From the NCBI GenBank assembly GCA_964646605.1, contig CAZYEX010000059.1:1-38912 (forward strand): a DNA stretch of 38,912 nt, written 5' to 3'. The translations under genes and the position numbers were made by a program. This DNA comes from SBAX01 sp964646605. GTDB taxonomy: Bacteria; Planctomycetota; Phycisphaerae; UBA1845. The notes under the pieces are model-generated. The model ran no database searches. It worked only from the letters and a program-made list of their open reading frames with translations, and had not been told where the DNA came from. Positions within the stretch are counted from its first letter, which is position 1. Every line of letters begins with the position of its first letter. Below, piece after piece: positions 7,377 to 16,982 of the stretch.

Positions 7377-7385
7377 GTTCCACGG

Positions 7386-10300
7386 TCATCCCTGCGAACT
7401 TCCTCCGCTGCTCGTATCTGACTCCGAGGCAGGCATTCCGGCCTCGACCAGGGTGAGCGGGCCCTCTTCGCCGCAGGCCCCCTCCACGGTCCCGTCGGCC
7501 AAAATCGCCTCGGCCCCGAAGGTCGAGGGGGTCAGCATCTCGACCGGTATCTCCGCCGGCACGTCGACCACCGCGGGGATCGGCTCCCCGATCTGCTTGA
7601 CCCGAATCTGTTGATACCGGCGGAAACCGCTTCCCGCAGGAATCAGGTGCCCCAGTATGACGTTTTCCTTCAATCCCCGCAAGTTGTCCGCGGCGCCGGC
7701 GAGGGCGGCCTCGGTCAGGACCTTGGTGGTCTCCTGGAAAGAGGCCGCGGAGATAAACGACTCACTGGACAGGCTGGCCTTGGTGATCCCCAACAAGAGG
7801 GTCGTCGCCTGCGCGGGTTTGGGTTTGCGCCCCTTGGCCGGCTCGCCGCCCTTGGCGTCCGCAGCCGCGTTGTGGTCGGACAATTCGGATCTGAGCATGA
7901 CTTGGTCGACGGTCAACTCCGTGTCACCCGGGTTGACGATGACCAGACTCTTGGCCAGTCGCTCGTTTTCCGCCCGGAAACGGAAGCGGTCCACGGTCTC
8001 GCTGGGCAGGAAGCTCGAATCGCCGGGGTTATCGACCTTCACCTTTCGGAGCATCTGGGTGAGGATCACCTCGAGGTGCTTGTCGTTGATGGCCACGTTC
8101 TGGCTGCGGTAGACGGCCTGCACCTCGGCCATCAGGTAATTCTGCAAAGCCTCCTCCCCTTTGATCCGCAAAATATCATGCGGGATGAGCGGACCGTCCA
8201 CCAGCGGGTCGCCGGCATCGACGAAATCCCCGGCGTGGACGAGCAGGTGCTTGTCCTGAGGAACGTGGTGCTCCTTTTCCATGCCGCTTTCGTTGCCGAT
8301 GATGATGGTCATCTTTCCGCGGCGCTTGTCGGGTCGGATCTCGATCTTGCCGGAGATTTCGGCCATGACCGCGGGCTCCTTGGGTCGCCGGGCTTCAAAA
8401 ATTTCGGTGACCCGCGGCAGTCCGCCGGTGATGTCCTGGGTTCCGCCCATGGCTCGCGGTTGGCGGGCGAGCTCGATGCCGGGCTTGATCGCTTGCCCCT
8501 CGGTGACTTCGATGCGCGCCTTGGCGGGCAGATAGTGATAGTCGAGCACGTTGCCTTGTTTGTCCTCGATGACGATCTGCGGGTGTTTTTCGCCCTTGTG
8601 CTCGATGACCACGAACTTGGCCCGACCGCCCTCCTGCTCGAGCCGCACGGTCTCGCCGTCGGTCACGTCCTGGAAGCGGACGAACCCCGCAACCTCCGCC
8701 AGGATGGGGGTCATGTGCGGGTCCCACTCGCAGAGGGGATCGCGGCGGTTGACCGCCTGTCCGTCCTTTACTTTCAGAACCGAGCCGTAGGGGACCTTCT
8801 CGCGGGTCAGTTCCCGGCCCTTGTCGTCGTTGACGACAATCTCGCCGTTTCGTTTGAGGACCACCTTTCGGGTCACGCCTGCGTCGTTGGTGACGTCCAC
8901 GGGGTTCAGGTCGTGATAGTGTACCACGCCCTTTTGGGTGGCCTTCAGCACGTTCTCCAAGGCCGCTTTTTGGGCCACGCCCCCGGTGTGAAACGTACGC
9001 ATGGTGAGCTGGGTGCCGGGCTCGCCGATGGACTGGGCCGCAATGATCCCCACGGCCATTCCCTCTTCCACCAAACGCCCGGTGGACATGTCCAATCCGT
9101 AACAGCGGACACAGACCCCGCGAGTACTCTCGCACGTCAGCGTGCTGCGAATGCGCAGTTTGTCGATCCCCAGCTCCTCGACGCGGGCCGCGGTCTCCTT
9201 GGTAATGATCTGGTTTTCTAAGACGATGATCTCATCGGTGACGGGGTTGCGAATGTCGTCGCGGGCCACTCGACCGATGATGTTCTCGCGCAGGGAAATG
9301 TCGACTTCCTCGCCCTTGTAGGTCGCGGCCTTGGTAATGCCGTTGATCGTGCCGCAATCCGGAATGGTAACGATGACGTTTTGGGCCACGTCGGCCAGCT
9401 TCCGCGTCAGGTATCCCGAGTCGGCGGTCTTCAGCGCCGTGTCGGCCAGCCCCTTCCGCGCTCCGTGGGTGGAGCTGAAATACTCCAACACCGAAAGCCC
9501 TTCGCGGAAGTTGGCCTTGATCGGTGTCTCGATGATCTCGCCGGACGGTTTGGCCATCAACGCCCGCATCCCCGCGAGCTGCCGGATCTGGTCCACGCTG
9601 CCCCGCGCTCCGGATTGGGTCATCAGGTAAATCGGGTTCAAGTAGGCTTTGGCGTGGGCGTCGCCGGGAGCCTTGTAGGCACCCTTCTCGTCGCGGAAGT
9701 CGTCGTGCAACTCCTTCATCATCGCCTGGGTAACCAGCTCGCGGGCGTGAATCCACACGTCGATGACTTGGTTGTAGCGCTCCAGGCGGGTGAGCGTGCC
9801 CTGCTCGAAGGATTTTTGCACCTGGTCCACCGCCTTCTGGGCGGTGTCGATGATCTTCTGCTTGGCCTGGGGCACGCGCATGTCGGTCACACCGAAGGAA
9901 AGCCCCGCCAGAGTGCTGTGCTTGAAGCCGGTTTCCTTGATTTCATCGAGCAGGTCGATGGTGGCCGATCGTCCCAATGTTTCGTGGCAATCCGCCACCA
10001 CCCGCACCAGCCCCTTTTGCGACAAACCGCAGTTGTAATAGGGCATGCGCGGGGGAAGAATGTCGTTGAAGATGATCCGCCCCATGGTGGTGAGAACCCG
10101 GCGGTTGGCGGGCATCTCCTCGGCGCCCATCTTGATGTCGGTCACCACTTGCATTCGATCGCTGCGCACCCAAACCCGATCGTGGACGTGGACACGTTTC
10201 TGGGAGTAAGCCATCATGGCTTCGAAAGTGTCGGCGTACCGCGGGACATCCTTGTCGTCCACCGTGGGGGTGGTGTGGTCGGTGGTCAGATAGAACGAGC

Positions 10301-11810
10301 CGAGCACCACGTCCTGGGTGGGGGACATGATGGGGCTGCCGTTGGCGGGGCTGAAGATGTTGTTGGTGGACATCATCAGCACGTGGGCCTCGACCTGGGC
10401 CTCGATGGACAGCGGCAGATGCACGGCCATCTGGTCGCCGTCGAAATCGGCGTTGAACCCGCGGCACACCAGGGGGTGAATCTTGATGGCGTTGCCCTCC
10501 ACCAGCACCGGCTCGAACGCCTGAATGCCCATGCGGTGCAGCGTCGGGGCGCGGTTCAGGAGCACGGGGTGCTGATAGATGACTTCCTCGAGAATGTCCC
10601 AGATGGCCTGATCGCGGCGCTCCAGCATTTTCTTCGCCGACTTGATGGTGTCCGCCAGCCCCCGCTCCTTGAGCTTGCGAATGATGAACGGTTGGAAAAG
10701 CTCCAGGGCGATCTTCTTGGGCAGACCGCATTGATGGAGCTTGAGCTCCGGACCGACCACCACCACGGACCGCGCCGAATAGTCCACGCGCTTGCCGAGG
10801 AGGTTCTCGCGGAACCGCCCTTGCTTGCCCTTGATCATGTCGGTCATGGACTTGAGCGGGCGGTTGCTCGAACCGAGAACCGGGCGACGGCAGCGGCCGT
10901 TGTCGAACAGGGCGTCCACGGCCTGCTGCAACATGCGCTTTTCGTTTTGGATGATGACCTCGGGGGCATTGAGGTCCACGAGCTTCTTCAAGCGGCTGTT
11001 GCGGTTGATGATCCGCCGGTAGAGGTCGTTCAGGTCGCTGGTGGCGAAGTTGCCGCTGTCCAGAAGGACCAGGGGACGCAAATCCGGCGGAATGACCGGG
11101 ATCACCTCCAGGACCATCCAACTCGGTTCATTGGGCGACTTGCGTAGCGCCTCCACGATCTTCAAACGCTTGGCGAGGTCTTTTTCGCGCTGTTTGCTGC
11201 CCGTCTTGATGAGGTCCTCGCGGAGTTGTTGCGACAGGGCGGCAAGATCCAAACGGGTGAGCAGTTCCTTGACGGCCTCGGCGCCCATCACGGCCGTGAA
11301 GCTCTTGCCGTAGCTCTCCACCGCCTGTCGATACTCCTCCTCGGTCAGCAGTTGTTTGGGTTTCAGCGGCGTATCGCCCGGGTCGATCACGATGTAGTCC
11401 TGGAAATACACGACTTTTTCCAGACTCGTGGTCTTCACGTTCAGCAAGGCGCCCAGGCGCGAAGGCATGGACTTGAAGAACCAAATGTGTACTACCGGCG
11501 CCGCCAGGTTGATATGCCCCATGCGCTTGCGGCGAACGCGGGAGTGCGTCACCTTCACCCCGCAGCGGTCGCAAATAATGCCCTTGTGCTTGGTGCCCTT
11601 GAATTTTCCGCAGGCGCATTCCCAGTCCCGCTCCGGACCGAAAATTCGTTCGCAGAACAGCCCGTCCTTTTCCGGACGATACGTCCGGTAGTTGATGGTC
11701 TCGGGCTTCTTGACCTCCCCGAACGACCAACTGCGGATGTCGTTGGGGGAAGCAAGCGCGATGCGCACGCAACTGTAGTCGTTGACGCGATCGTAGATGT
11801 TGTCCAGCAT
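7386..11810 (-). CDS. rpoC: DNA-directed RNA polymerase subunit beta'
   Basis: A 1474-residue largest catalytic subunit of RNA polymerase. The N-terminal zinc site (CACGKFKGTKHKGIICDRCG, residues about 65-85), the magnesium-binding NADFDGDQMAVH loop (around residue 455) and the second zinc cluster near CESTRGVCVRCYGLD are intact, followed by the conserved SIGEPGTQLTMRTFHTGG. Length is slightly above E. coli (1407). The C-terminus has a short low-complexity tail. It is co-directional with rpoB but separated from it by a GNAT-like gene, and rpsL follows after a repeat-rich 129-bp spacer. An AGGGG lies about 12 nt before the ATG. Confidence 0.98.
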   Translation of the reverse strand: MLDNIYDRVNDYSCVRIALASPNDIRSWSFGEVKKPETINYRTYRPEKDGLFCERIFGPERDWECACGKFKGTKHKGIICDRCGVKVTHSRVRRKRMGHINLAAPVVHIWFFKSMPSRLGALLNVKTTSLEKVVYFQDYIVIDPGDTPLKPKQLLTEEEYRQAVESYGKSFTAVMGAEAVKELLTRLDLAALSQQLREDLIKTGSKQREKDLAKRLKIVEALRKSPNEPSWMVLEVIPVIPPDLRPLVLLDSGNFATSDLNDLYRRIINRNSRLKKLVDLNAPEVIIQNEKRMLQQAVDALFDNGRCRRPVLGSSNRPLKSMTDMIKGKQGRFRENLLGKRVDYSARSVVVVGPELKLHQCGLPKKIALELFQPFIIRKLKERGLADTIKSAKKMLERRDQAIWDILEEVIYQHPVLLNRAPTLHRMGIQAFEPVLVEGNAIKIHPLVCRGFNADFDGDQMAVHLPLSIEAQVEAHVLMMSTNNIFSPANGSPIMSPTQDVVLGSFYLTTDHTTPTVDDKDVPRYADTFEAMMAYSQKRVHVHDRVWVRSDRMQVVTDIKMGAEEMPANRRVLTTMGRIIFNDILPPRMPYYNCGLSQKGLVRVVADCHETLGRSATIDLLDEIKETGFKHSTLAGLSFGVTDMRVPQAKQKIIDTAQKAVDQVQKSFEQGTLTRLERYNQVIDVWIHARELVTQAMMKELHDDFRDEKGAYKAPGDAHAKAYLNPIYLMTQSGARGSVDQIRQLAGMRALMAKPSGEIIETPIKANFREGLSVLEYFSSTHGARKGLADTALKTADSGYLTRKLADVAQNVIVTIPDCGTINGITKAATYKGEEVDISLRENIIGRVARDDIRNPVTDEIIVLENQIITKETAARVEELGIDKLRIRSTLTCESTRGVCVRCYGLDMSTGRLVEEGMAVGIIAAQSIGEPGTQLTMRTFHTGGVAQKAALENVLKATQKGVVHYHDLNPVDVTNDAGVTRKVVLKRNGEIVVNDDKGRELTREKVPYGSVLKVKDGQAVNRRDPLCEWDPHMTPILAEVAGFVRFQDVTDGETVRLEQEGGRAKFVVIEHKGEKHPQIVIEDKQGNVLDYHYLPAKARIEVTEGQAIKPGIELARQPRAMGGTQDITGGLPRVTEIFEARRPKEPAVMAEISGKIEIRPDKRRGKMTIIIGNESGMEKEHHVPQDKHLLVHAGDFVDAGDPLVDGPLIPHDILRIKGEEALQNYLMAEVQAVYRSQNVAINDKHLEVILTQMLRKVKVDNPGDSSFLPSETVDRFRFRAENERLAKSLVIVNPGDTELTVDQVMLRSELSDHNAAADAKGGEPAKGRKPKPAQATTLLLGITKASLSSESFISAASFQETTKVLTEAALAGAADNLRGLKENVILGHLIPAGSGFRRYQQIRVKQIGEPIPAVVDVPAEIPVEMLTPSTFGAEAILADGTVEGACGEEGPLTLVEAGMPASESDTSSGGSSQG

Positions 11811-11877
11811 CTTTGGTCAGCCCCTGTACGTTTTCTCGTGAATGCACGGCGTCTAGGCGCCGTGCCGCTCGTCCACA

Positions 11878-12375
11878 TCAACCGGCCGCAAGCGACGCAG
11901 CCTCCGCACGACCGGGAACCACTGTCCCCGAGGAAAATTCCATGGGCACGACCCCGCGGAGTTTCTTAAAGCCCAACTCCTCGCAGAAGTCCACCTCCGT
12001 CCCATAGGCCAAGGCGTCGATCCGCTCCACGCCGGAGGATCGCAGCGCTTCGAGAACCCGACGGGCCATTTCCCGCGCCACGCCCCCCGCGTCATGTTCG
12101 ATGCGACCATCCTTGCGGGTGATGCAGGCAGGTCCCTGATACGCGGGATCGAGCTTGCACTCCGCCAGCCGACCCCACAAACCGTCGGTCACGCCGCGGG
12201 CGAAACCGATCAGTTCGCCGTTTCGCCGCGCCGTCACCATACAGAAGGTGTTGTCCAGCATGCCCTGAATCTTCTCCCGGCGCTGGGTCGTGGAGTGACT
12301 TTGGCGGGCATAGAACGCCAGAAGTTCCTCCGGGTCGGGTTTGGCCATGGTCTCGAATTCGATGTCGTCGAACAC
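11878..12375 (-). CDS. GNAT-like protein encoded between rpoB and rpoC
   Basis: A 165-residue protein. The chain MVTARRNGELIGFARGVTDG and the end DFCEELGFKKLRGVVPMEF fit the early beta strands and the final helix-strand of Gcn5-related N-acetyltransferases (GNATs), which transfer acetyl from acetyl-CoA to amines. The acetyl-CoA loop, normally Q/R-x-x-G-x-G/A directly after YQG, is interrupted: YQG is followed by about 15 extra residues (PACITRKDGRIEHDA) before GGVAREMARRVLEAL. Whether it still binds acetyl-CoA is uncertain. GTG start at 12375 is supported by GGAG 8-9 nt upstream. It lies 116 bp after rpoB and 67 bp before rpoC, same strand, so it is transcribed with them. Substrate unknown. 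Confidence 0.7.
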   Translation of the reverse strand: MFDDIEFETMAKPDPEELLAFYARQSHSTTQRREKIQGMLDNTFCMVTARRNGELIGFARGVTDGLWGRLAECKLDPAYQGPACITRKDGRIEHDAGGVAREMARRVLEALRSSGVERIDALAYGTEVDFCEELGFKKLRGVVPMEFSSGTVVPGRAEAASLAAG

Positions 12376-12491
12376 GTTTGTCGCTCCACTTCTGTCTCAC
12401 GAGCCGCGACCTTCAGGTCGCCCGAACGACCGCGCGGGCCCCGTCGAACGCGGGTTCCATTTCGCCCGCGGGTCGCGGACGAGCTGCGCCA

Positions 12492-15400
12492 TTATCCCAC
12501 CCGGCGCTTCTCCAACTGAATGTTCAGGCACAGTCCGCGGATCTCGTTGCACAGCACGTCGAACGAGACGGGCGTGCCGGCCTCCAAGGTGTTCTTTCCC
12601 TTCACCATGGTCTCGTAAATCTTGGTGCGGCCTTCGACGTCGTCGCTCTTGACGGTCAGAAGTTCCTGGAGGATGTAGGCCGCGCCGTAGGCCTCTAGAC
12701 CCCAAACCTCCATCTCTCCGAAGCGTTGACCGCCGGTGCGGGCCTTGCCCCCCAGCGGCTGTTGGGTAATGAGGCTGTAGGGCCCCGTGGCCCGGGCGTG
12801 AATCTTGTCATCCACCAGATGGTGGAGCTTGAGCATGTAAATGTATCCCACGGTCACCGGTTGATCGAGGAATTCGCCGGTGCGCCCGTCACGCAGGCGG
12901 ACCTTCCCGGTGGTCGGTAAGTGGGCGAAACGCAGGTCGTTCCGCGCCGCGTCGGAGACGGCCGCGGTGTCCGCCGCACGCTGGTCGGCGAAGCGGTTGG
13001 CCTCCTGCAGGGCAGCGTGGATTTCCTCCTCCGTAGCCCCGTCAAAGACCGGCGTGACCGCCTGGAACCCGAGCATCTTAGCCGCCCAGCCCAAGTGCGT
13101 TTCCAAAATCTGCCCCACGTTCATACGCGAGGGTACGCCCAGGGGATTGAGCAGGATGTCCAGCGGCGTCCCGTCCTCCAGGAACGGCATGTCGGCTTCG
13201 GGTACGATCTTGGCGACGACGCCTTTGTTCCCGTGACGGCCCGCCATTTTGTCGCCCACGGACATCTGCCGCTTGGTGGCCACGTAGACCTTGACCATCT
13301 CCAGCACCCCGGAGGGTAACTCGTCGCCGCGTTTCAACTGTGCGGCCTTGCGATTGCGCTCCTCGCGTATTTCCAGGATTCGAGGCCAGAAGCGGTCCAC
13401 CACCGCCAGGCAGTCGTCGCGCTTGGTCGCCGGTCTCACCCATTTCAAATCCCGCGAGCGGACGTGTTCGTCGAAGATGTCGATTTGTTCGAGGATAACC
13501 TCGTCCAAGTCGCTGTGGCCGACCTTCTGGCGAGTGTTGGGATCGACCATCGGCGAACCCATGGTCACCTCGATCTCCTCGCAGAGCTGCTTGAAGCACC
13601 CCACGATCCGCGCGTTCTGCTCCAACTCGTAGGCCTTGACCTGGTCGGCCAACTCCTTCTTTTCTTCGTCCGTCATGTGCAGACGACGGCTGAACTTCTT
13701 GGCCCCGATGACGATCCCCTCTTCGCCCGCGGGAAGCTCCAGCGAGTCGTTCTTCACGTCCTCGCCGGCCCGCCCGAAAATGGCGTGCAGGAGCTTTTCC
13801 TCGGGACTGAGTTCGCTCTTGGATTTCGGACTGACCTTGCCCACCAGGATGTCGCGGGCCTGCACCCGCGTTCCGATGCACACGATGCCCTCGGCGTCGA
13901 GGTTGGCCAACGCCTTTTCCGAAACGTTGGGGATGTCGGAGGTGAACTCCTCCTTGCCCAGTTTGGTCTCGCGGACCTCGATGTCGTATTCGTCGATGTG
14001 GATGCTGGTGAAGATGTCGTCGCGGACCAGACGCTCGCCGATGACGATGGCGTCCTCGAAGTTGTGACCGTCGAAGGTCATGAAGCCCACCAGGACGTTC
14101 TTCCCCAACGCCAGCTCGCCGTTGTAGGTCGCCGGTCCGTCGGCCATGATCTCCCCCTTCTTGACCCGCTGTCCGGGTCGAACCAGGGGTTTTTGGTTCA
14201 TGCAGGTGCGCTCGTTGAGCCCCTGGAATTTTCGCAGGATATACTCATCGGTGTCGTCCACGACGATGCGCGAGGAGTCGACGAAGGTGACCTTTCCCGT
14301 GGTGCGAGCCCGGACCACCATTCCGCTGTTGACAGCGACGGACTTCTCCATCCCCGTAGCCACGAGCGGCGGTTCGACGGTGAGCAGAGGGACGGCCTGC
14401 CGCTGCATGTTGGAACCCATCAGCGCCCGGTTGGCGTCGTCGTGCTCCAGGAACGGGATGAGCGCCGCGGAGACGCCGATGGTCTGCTTGGGCGAAATGT
14501 CCACGAAGGTGACTTGCTCCGAGCCTACCTGTTTCAAGTCGCCAAAAGCGCGGGCCACCACCTGCCCCTCCACCAGCCGCCCCATGCCCGCTTCGACGGC
14601 CTCGGGAGGTCCGAGGATTTCACGCATCTCTTCGTCGGCGCGGAGGTATTGATGGTCGCCGAGCTTCCCTTCACGCCCGACCTTGCGATACGGGGTGATG
14701 AGGAAGCCGTAGTCGTCCACGGCACTGTAGAGGCTCAGCGACGCGATCAAACCGATGTTCGTCCCTTCCGGCGTCTCGATCGGACAGATTCTTCCGTAGT
14801 GGCTGATGTGTACGTCGCGGACCTCAAAGCCCGCCCGTTTGCGATTGAGCCCGCCCGGACCCAGCGCCGACAAACGCCGCTCGTGCGTCAGTTGCGACAA
14901 CGGATTCGTCTGGTCCACGACTTGCGACAGCTCGCCGCGCCCGAAAAACAGCTCAATGGCGGCGCTGATCGACTTGCTGTTGATGAGTTCGGCCACGCGC
15001 CCGAGCTGATCGGGGTCTTTAAGACTCATCCGCTCCTGAACCGTGCGGCGAAGCTTGAGGAAACCCTTGCGCATTTCATCGGCGCAAAGCTCGTCGATGG
15101 TCCGCAGGCGGCGGTTGCCCAGGTGGTCGATGTCGTCCACCGCGAACGCCGATTCACCGGTGCGCAGCTTCAACAAATACTTAAGGCACTCGACCATATC
15201 CTCCACGGTGAGGGTCATGGATCCGCCGTCGCCGTCTTTTTCAAACTTGCGGCTCAGTCGGAAACGACCGACTTTCCCGAGGCGATAGCGGTTCTCGTCG
15301 TAGAACTTCTCATTGAACAGCTTCTTGGCCTTGTCGAGCTGCGGCGGGTTGCCGGGGCGCAACCGACCGTAAATCTTCAGCAAAGCCTCCTCGTGCGAGC

Positions 15401-16265
15401 GGCTGGTGTCTTCCGCCAACGTGTTGAGAAGCAACGCGTCCGTCACCTTCCCGATCACTTCCACGTTCTTGAGCGAAAGACCCTGAATCCGCTCCACCGC
15501 GTCGCCGATCTGACAACCCGCACGGACCAGGACCTCGCCTTTTTCCTCGTCCACGATCTGCGACACGACGTACATGTCCGGCTTGAGCGCCGAGACGCGG
15601 ACGGACTTGGTGGTGAAGAAGGCGTTGATAATGGACTCGTCGGTCGAGAACTTGGCGTCCATGGCCCGCAGGAAGGTCGTGGCCGGCAGCTTGCTGGACT
15701 GGTCGATGCGCACGACCAGTATGTCCTTCTTGGTGACCTCGATCTCGATCCAGCTTCCGCGCTCGGGAATGATGCGGCAGGCGTGCAGAGCCCGATCCCC
15801 CTCCGCCTGGTCCTTGATGAAGTCCACGCCCGGAGAGCGGTGAAGCTGCGAAACGATCACCCGCTCGGCGCCGTTGATGATGAACTCCCCGCCGCCGATC
15901 ATGATGGGCATGTCGCCGAGGTAGACCAGGTCCTCCTGGATTTCGTCGCTGTTCTTCCGCACCATGCGCATGCGGATGCGCAGGGGCATCCCGTAGGTCA
16001 GGCGGAGCTCCCGGCATTCGTCGGGCGTGTAGCGCGCCTTGCCCAGCTCGTAGCTGATGTAGTGCAGGGCGATGTTCCCGTCGTAGCTTTCGATGGGGAA
16101 CATCTCCCGCAACAACCCCTCCAACCCCGTGGCGGTGCGCTCCTCCAGCGCCGTGTCGGCCTGAAGATAACGGGCGTACGATTTCGTTTGGATCCCGATT
16201 AGGTCCGGGATCGGAATCGCGTCGCCCACCTTCGAATAGTCACGGACCGGCATTCCGGCAATCAT
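12492..16265 (-). CDS. rpoB: DNA-directed RNA polymerase subunit beta
   Basis: A 1257-residue second-largest polymerase subunit. The N-terminus (PIPDLIGIQTKSYARYLQ) and the rifampicin region around residues 445-475 are recognisable, the latter reading LSQVVDQTNPLSQLTHERR then LSALGPGGL. The resistance positions D516, H526 and S531 (E. coli numbering) keep their usual residues, but F514, M515 and N518 are V, V and T. The active-site region ends normally with GQRFGEMEVWGLEAYGA and the C-terminal clamp. Two starts are close together (MIAG and the next ATG at MPVRDY). It follows rplL after a 264-bp spacer without a gene. Confidence 0.98.
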   Translation of the reverse strand: MIAGMPVRDYSKVGDAIPIPDLIGIQTKSYARYLQADTALEERTATGLEGLLREMFPIESYDGNIALHYISYELGKARYTPDECRELRLTYGMPLRIRMRMVRKNSDEIQEDLVYLGDMPIMIGGGEFIINGAERVIVSQLHRSPGVDFIKDQAEGDRALHACRIIPERGSWIEIEVTKKDILVVRIDQSSKLPATTFLRAMDAKFSTDESIINAFFTTKSVRVSALKPDMYVVSQIVDEEKGEVLVRAGCQIGDAVERIQGLSLKNVEVIGKVTDALLLNTLAEDTSRSHEEALLKIYGRLRPGNPPQLDKAKKLFNEKFYDENRYRLGKVGRFRLSRKFEKDGDGGSMTLTVEDMVECLKYLLKLRTGESAFAVDDIDHLGNRRLRTIDELCADEMRKGFLKLRRTVQERMSLKDPDQLGRVAELINSKSISAAIELFFGRGELSQVVDQTNPLSQLTHERRLSALGPGGLNRKRAGFEVRDVHISHYGRICPIETPEGTNIGLIASLSLYSAVDDYGFLITPYRKVGREGKLGDHQYLRADEEMREILGPPEAVEAGMGRLVEGQVVARAFGDLKQVGSEQVTFVDISPKQTIGVSAALIPFLEHDDANRALMGSNMQRQAVPLLTVEPPLVATGMEKSVAVNSGMVVRARTTGKVTFVDSSRIVVDDTDEYILRKFQGLNERTCMNQKPLVRPGQRVKKGEIMADGPATYNGELALGKNVLVGFMTFDGHNFEDAIVIGERLVRDDIFTSIHIDEYDIEVRETKLGKEEFTSDIPNVSEKALANLDAEGIVCIGTRVQARDILVGKVSPKSKSELSPEEKLLHAIFGRAGEDVKNDSLELPAGEEGIVIGAKKFSRRLHMTDEEKKELADQVKAYELEQNARIVGCFKQLCEEIEVTMGSPMVDPNTRQKVGHSDLDEVILEQIDIFDEHVRSRDLKWVRPATKRDDCLAVVDRFWPRILEIREERNRKAAQLKRGDELPSGVLEMVKVYVATKRQMSVGDKMAGRHGNKGVVAKIVPEADMPFLEDGTPLDILLNPLGVPSRMNVGQILETHLGWAAKMLGFQAVTPVFDGATEEEIHAALQEANRFADQRAADTAAVSDAARNDLRFAHLPTTGKVRLRDGRTGEFLDQPVTVGYIYMLKLHHLVDDKIHARATGPYSLITQQPLGGKARTGGQRFGEMEVWGLEAYGAAYILQELLTVKSDDVEGRTKIYETMVKGKNTLEAGTPVSFDVLCNEIRGLCLNIQLEKRRVG

Positions 16266-16380
16266 CGTCCGACTCCCCAGCGCGCCGGCGCAGACGCCCC
16301 CACGCCCATGCGCCGAGCGACGTCACGCCACGAACCAAACTGACTCAGGGACGATGCCGTACTCGGCGGCGCATCCGGTG

Positions 16381-16405
16381 GATCGGGCGTCCCAACGCCC
16401 CGATC
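16381..16405. other. hairpin in the rplL-rpoB spacer
   Basis: GATCGGGCGT and ACGCCCCGATC form a stem of about ten pairs with one unpaired base around a 4-nt loop. It is the clearest structure in the 264 bp between rplL and rpoB (16266-16529), where no gene is seen. In E. coli this spacer holds an attenuator and an RNase III site that set the rpoB to rplL ratio; a similar role is inferred from position only. There is no T run. Confidence 0.4.
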
Positions 16406-16529
16406 GATCCCGCGCCGCCGCGGACATGCTTGTTGTGTGCCTTGCGACTCTCTCTGGATCGAAGACCCTCGTCTCACCCCGAGCCGCGCGCTGCAGCCCG
16501 CGCGGACGGTCGGCTTGCGCCGCGCCACC

Positions 16530-16937
16530 CTACTGGATGGTCACGGCCCCGCCGGCCTCCTCGATGTCCTTCTTGATCTTGTCGGCCTCTTCCTTGGACA
16601 CGCCTTCCTTCAACGTCTTGGGAACGGCTTCGACCAGGTCCTTGGCCTCTTTCAATCCCAGACTGGTGATCTGGCGAACCACCTTGATGACCTGGATTTT
16701 CTTGTCCCCGAAACCGGCCAGGATCACGTCGAAGGATATTTTCTCCGCCGCCGCCGCAGGCCCGGCCGCCGCCGCAGGCCCGGCGGCCATCATCATTCCA
16801 CCCCCCGCAGGCTCGATGCCGTGTACGCTCTTGAGGCAATCCACCAGGGACTGCGCGTCCTTGACCGTTAAGTTCACAAGTTTGTCGGCGATCTCCGTGA
16901 TCGCCGGACTGTATTCCGCTGCCGGGGCTGATGCCAT
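16530..16937 (-). CDS. rplL: 50S ribosomal protein L7/L12
   Basis: A 135-residue stalk protein that recruits translational GTPases. The N-terminal dimerisation helices (ITEIADKLVNLTVKDAQSLV) are followed by an Ala/Gly/Pro hinge with a repeated GPAAAA and then the C-terminal factor-binding domain (GLKEAKDLVEAVPKTLKEGV, residues about 90-115). The stretch LAGFGDKKIQVIKVVRQIT preserves the conserved lysines of helix 4. A GGGAG ribosome-binding site lies upstream of the ATG. It is separated from rplJ by 191 bp filled with palindromes, which is wider than usual. Confidence 0.98.
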   Translation of the reverse strand: MASAPAAEYSPAITEIADKLVNLTVKDAQSLVDCLKSVHGIEPAGGGMMMAAGPAAAAGPAAAAEKISFDVILAGFGDKKIQVIKVVRQITSLGLKEAKDLVEAVPKTLKEGVSKEEADKIKKDIEEAGGAVTIQ

Positions 16938-16982
16938 GCCTTCCTACTCCCTTTCGTGAAACCCAACGCCACCACGATAGGC

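Noticed and set aside
7611..11147. Long plus-strand frames (536 and 588 codons) opposite rpoC
   Set aside because: Same mirror effect; rpoC motifs on the other strand are intact throughout.
13464..16202. 912-codon plus-strand open frame opposite rpoB
   Set aside because: It is the mirror of rpoB in a GC-rich codon context; the translation is His/Val/Leu/Arg-rich with no family resemblance, while the minus strand encodes a full RNA polymerase beta subunit.
16262..16528. 88-codon frame in the rplL-rpoB spacer
   Set aside because: Arg/Ser/Pro-rich with no motif; it fills a spacer expected to be regulatory.
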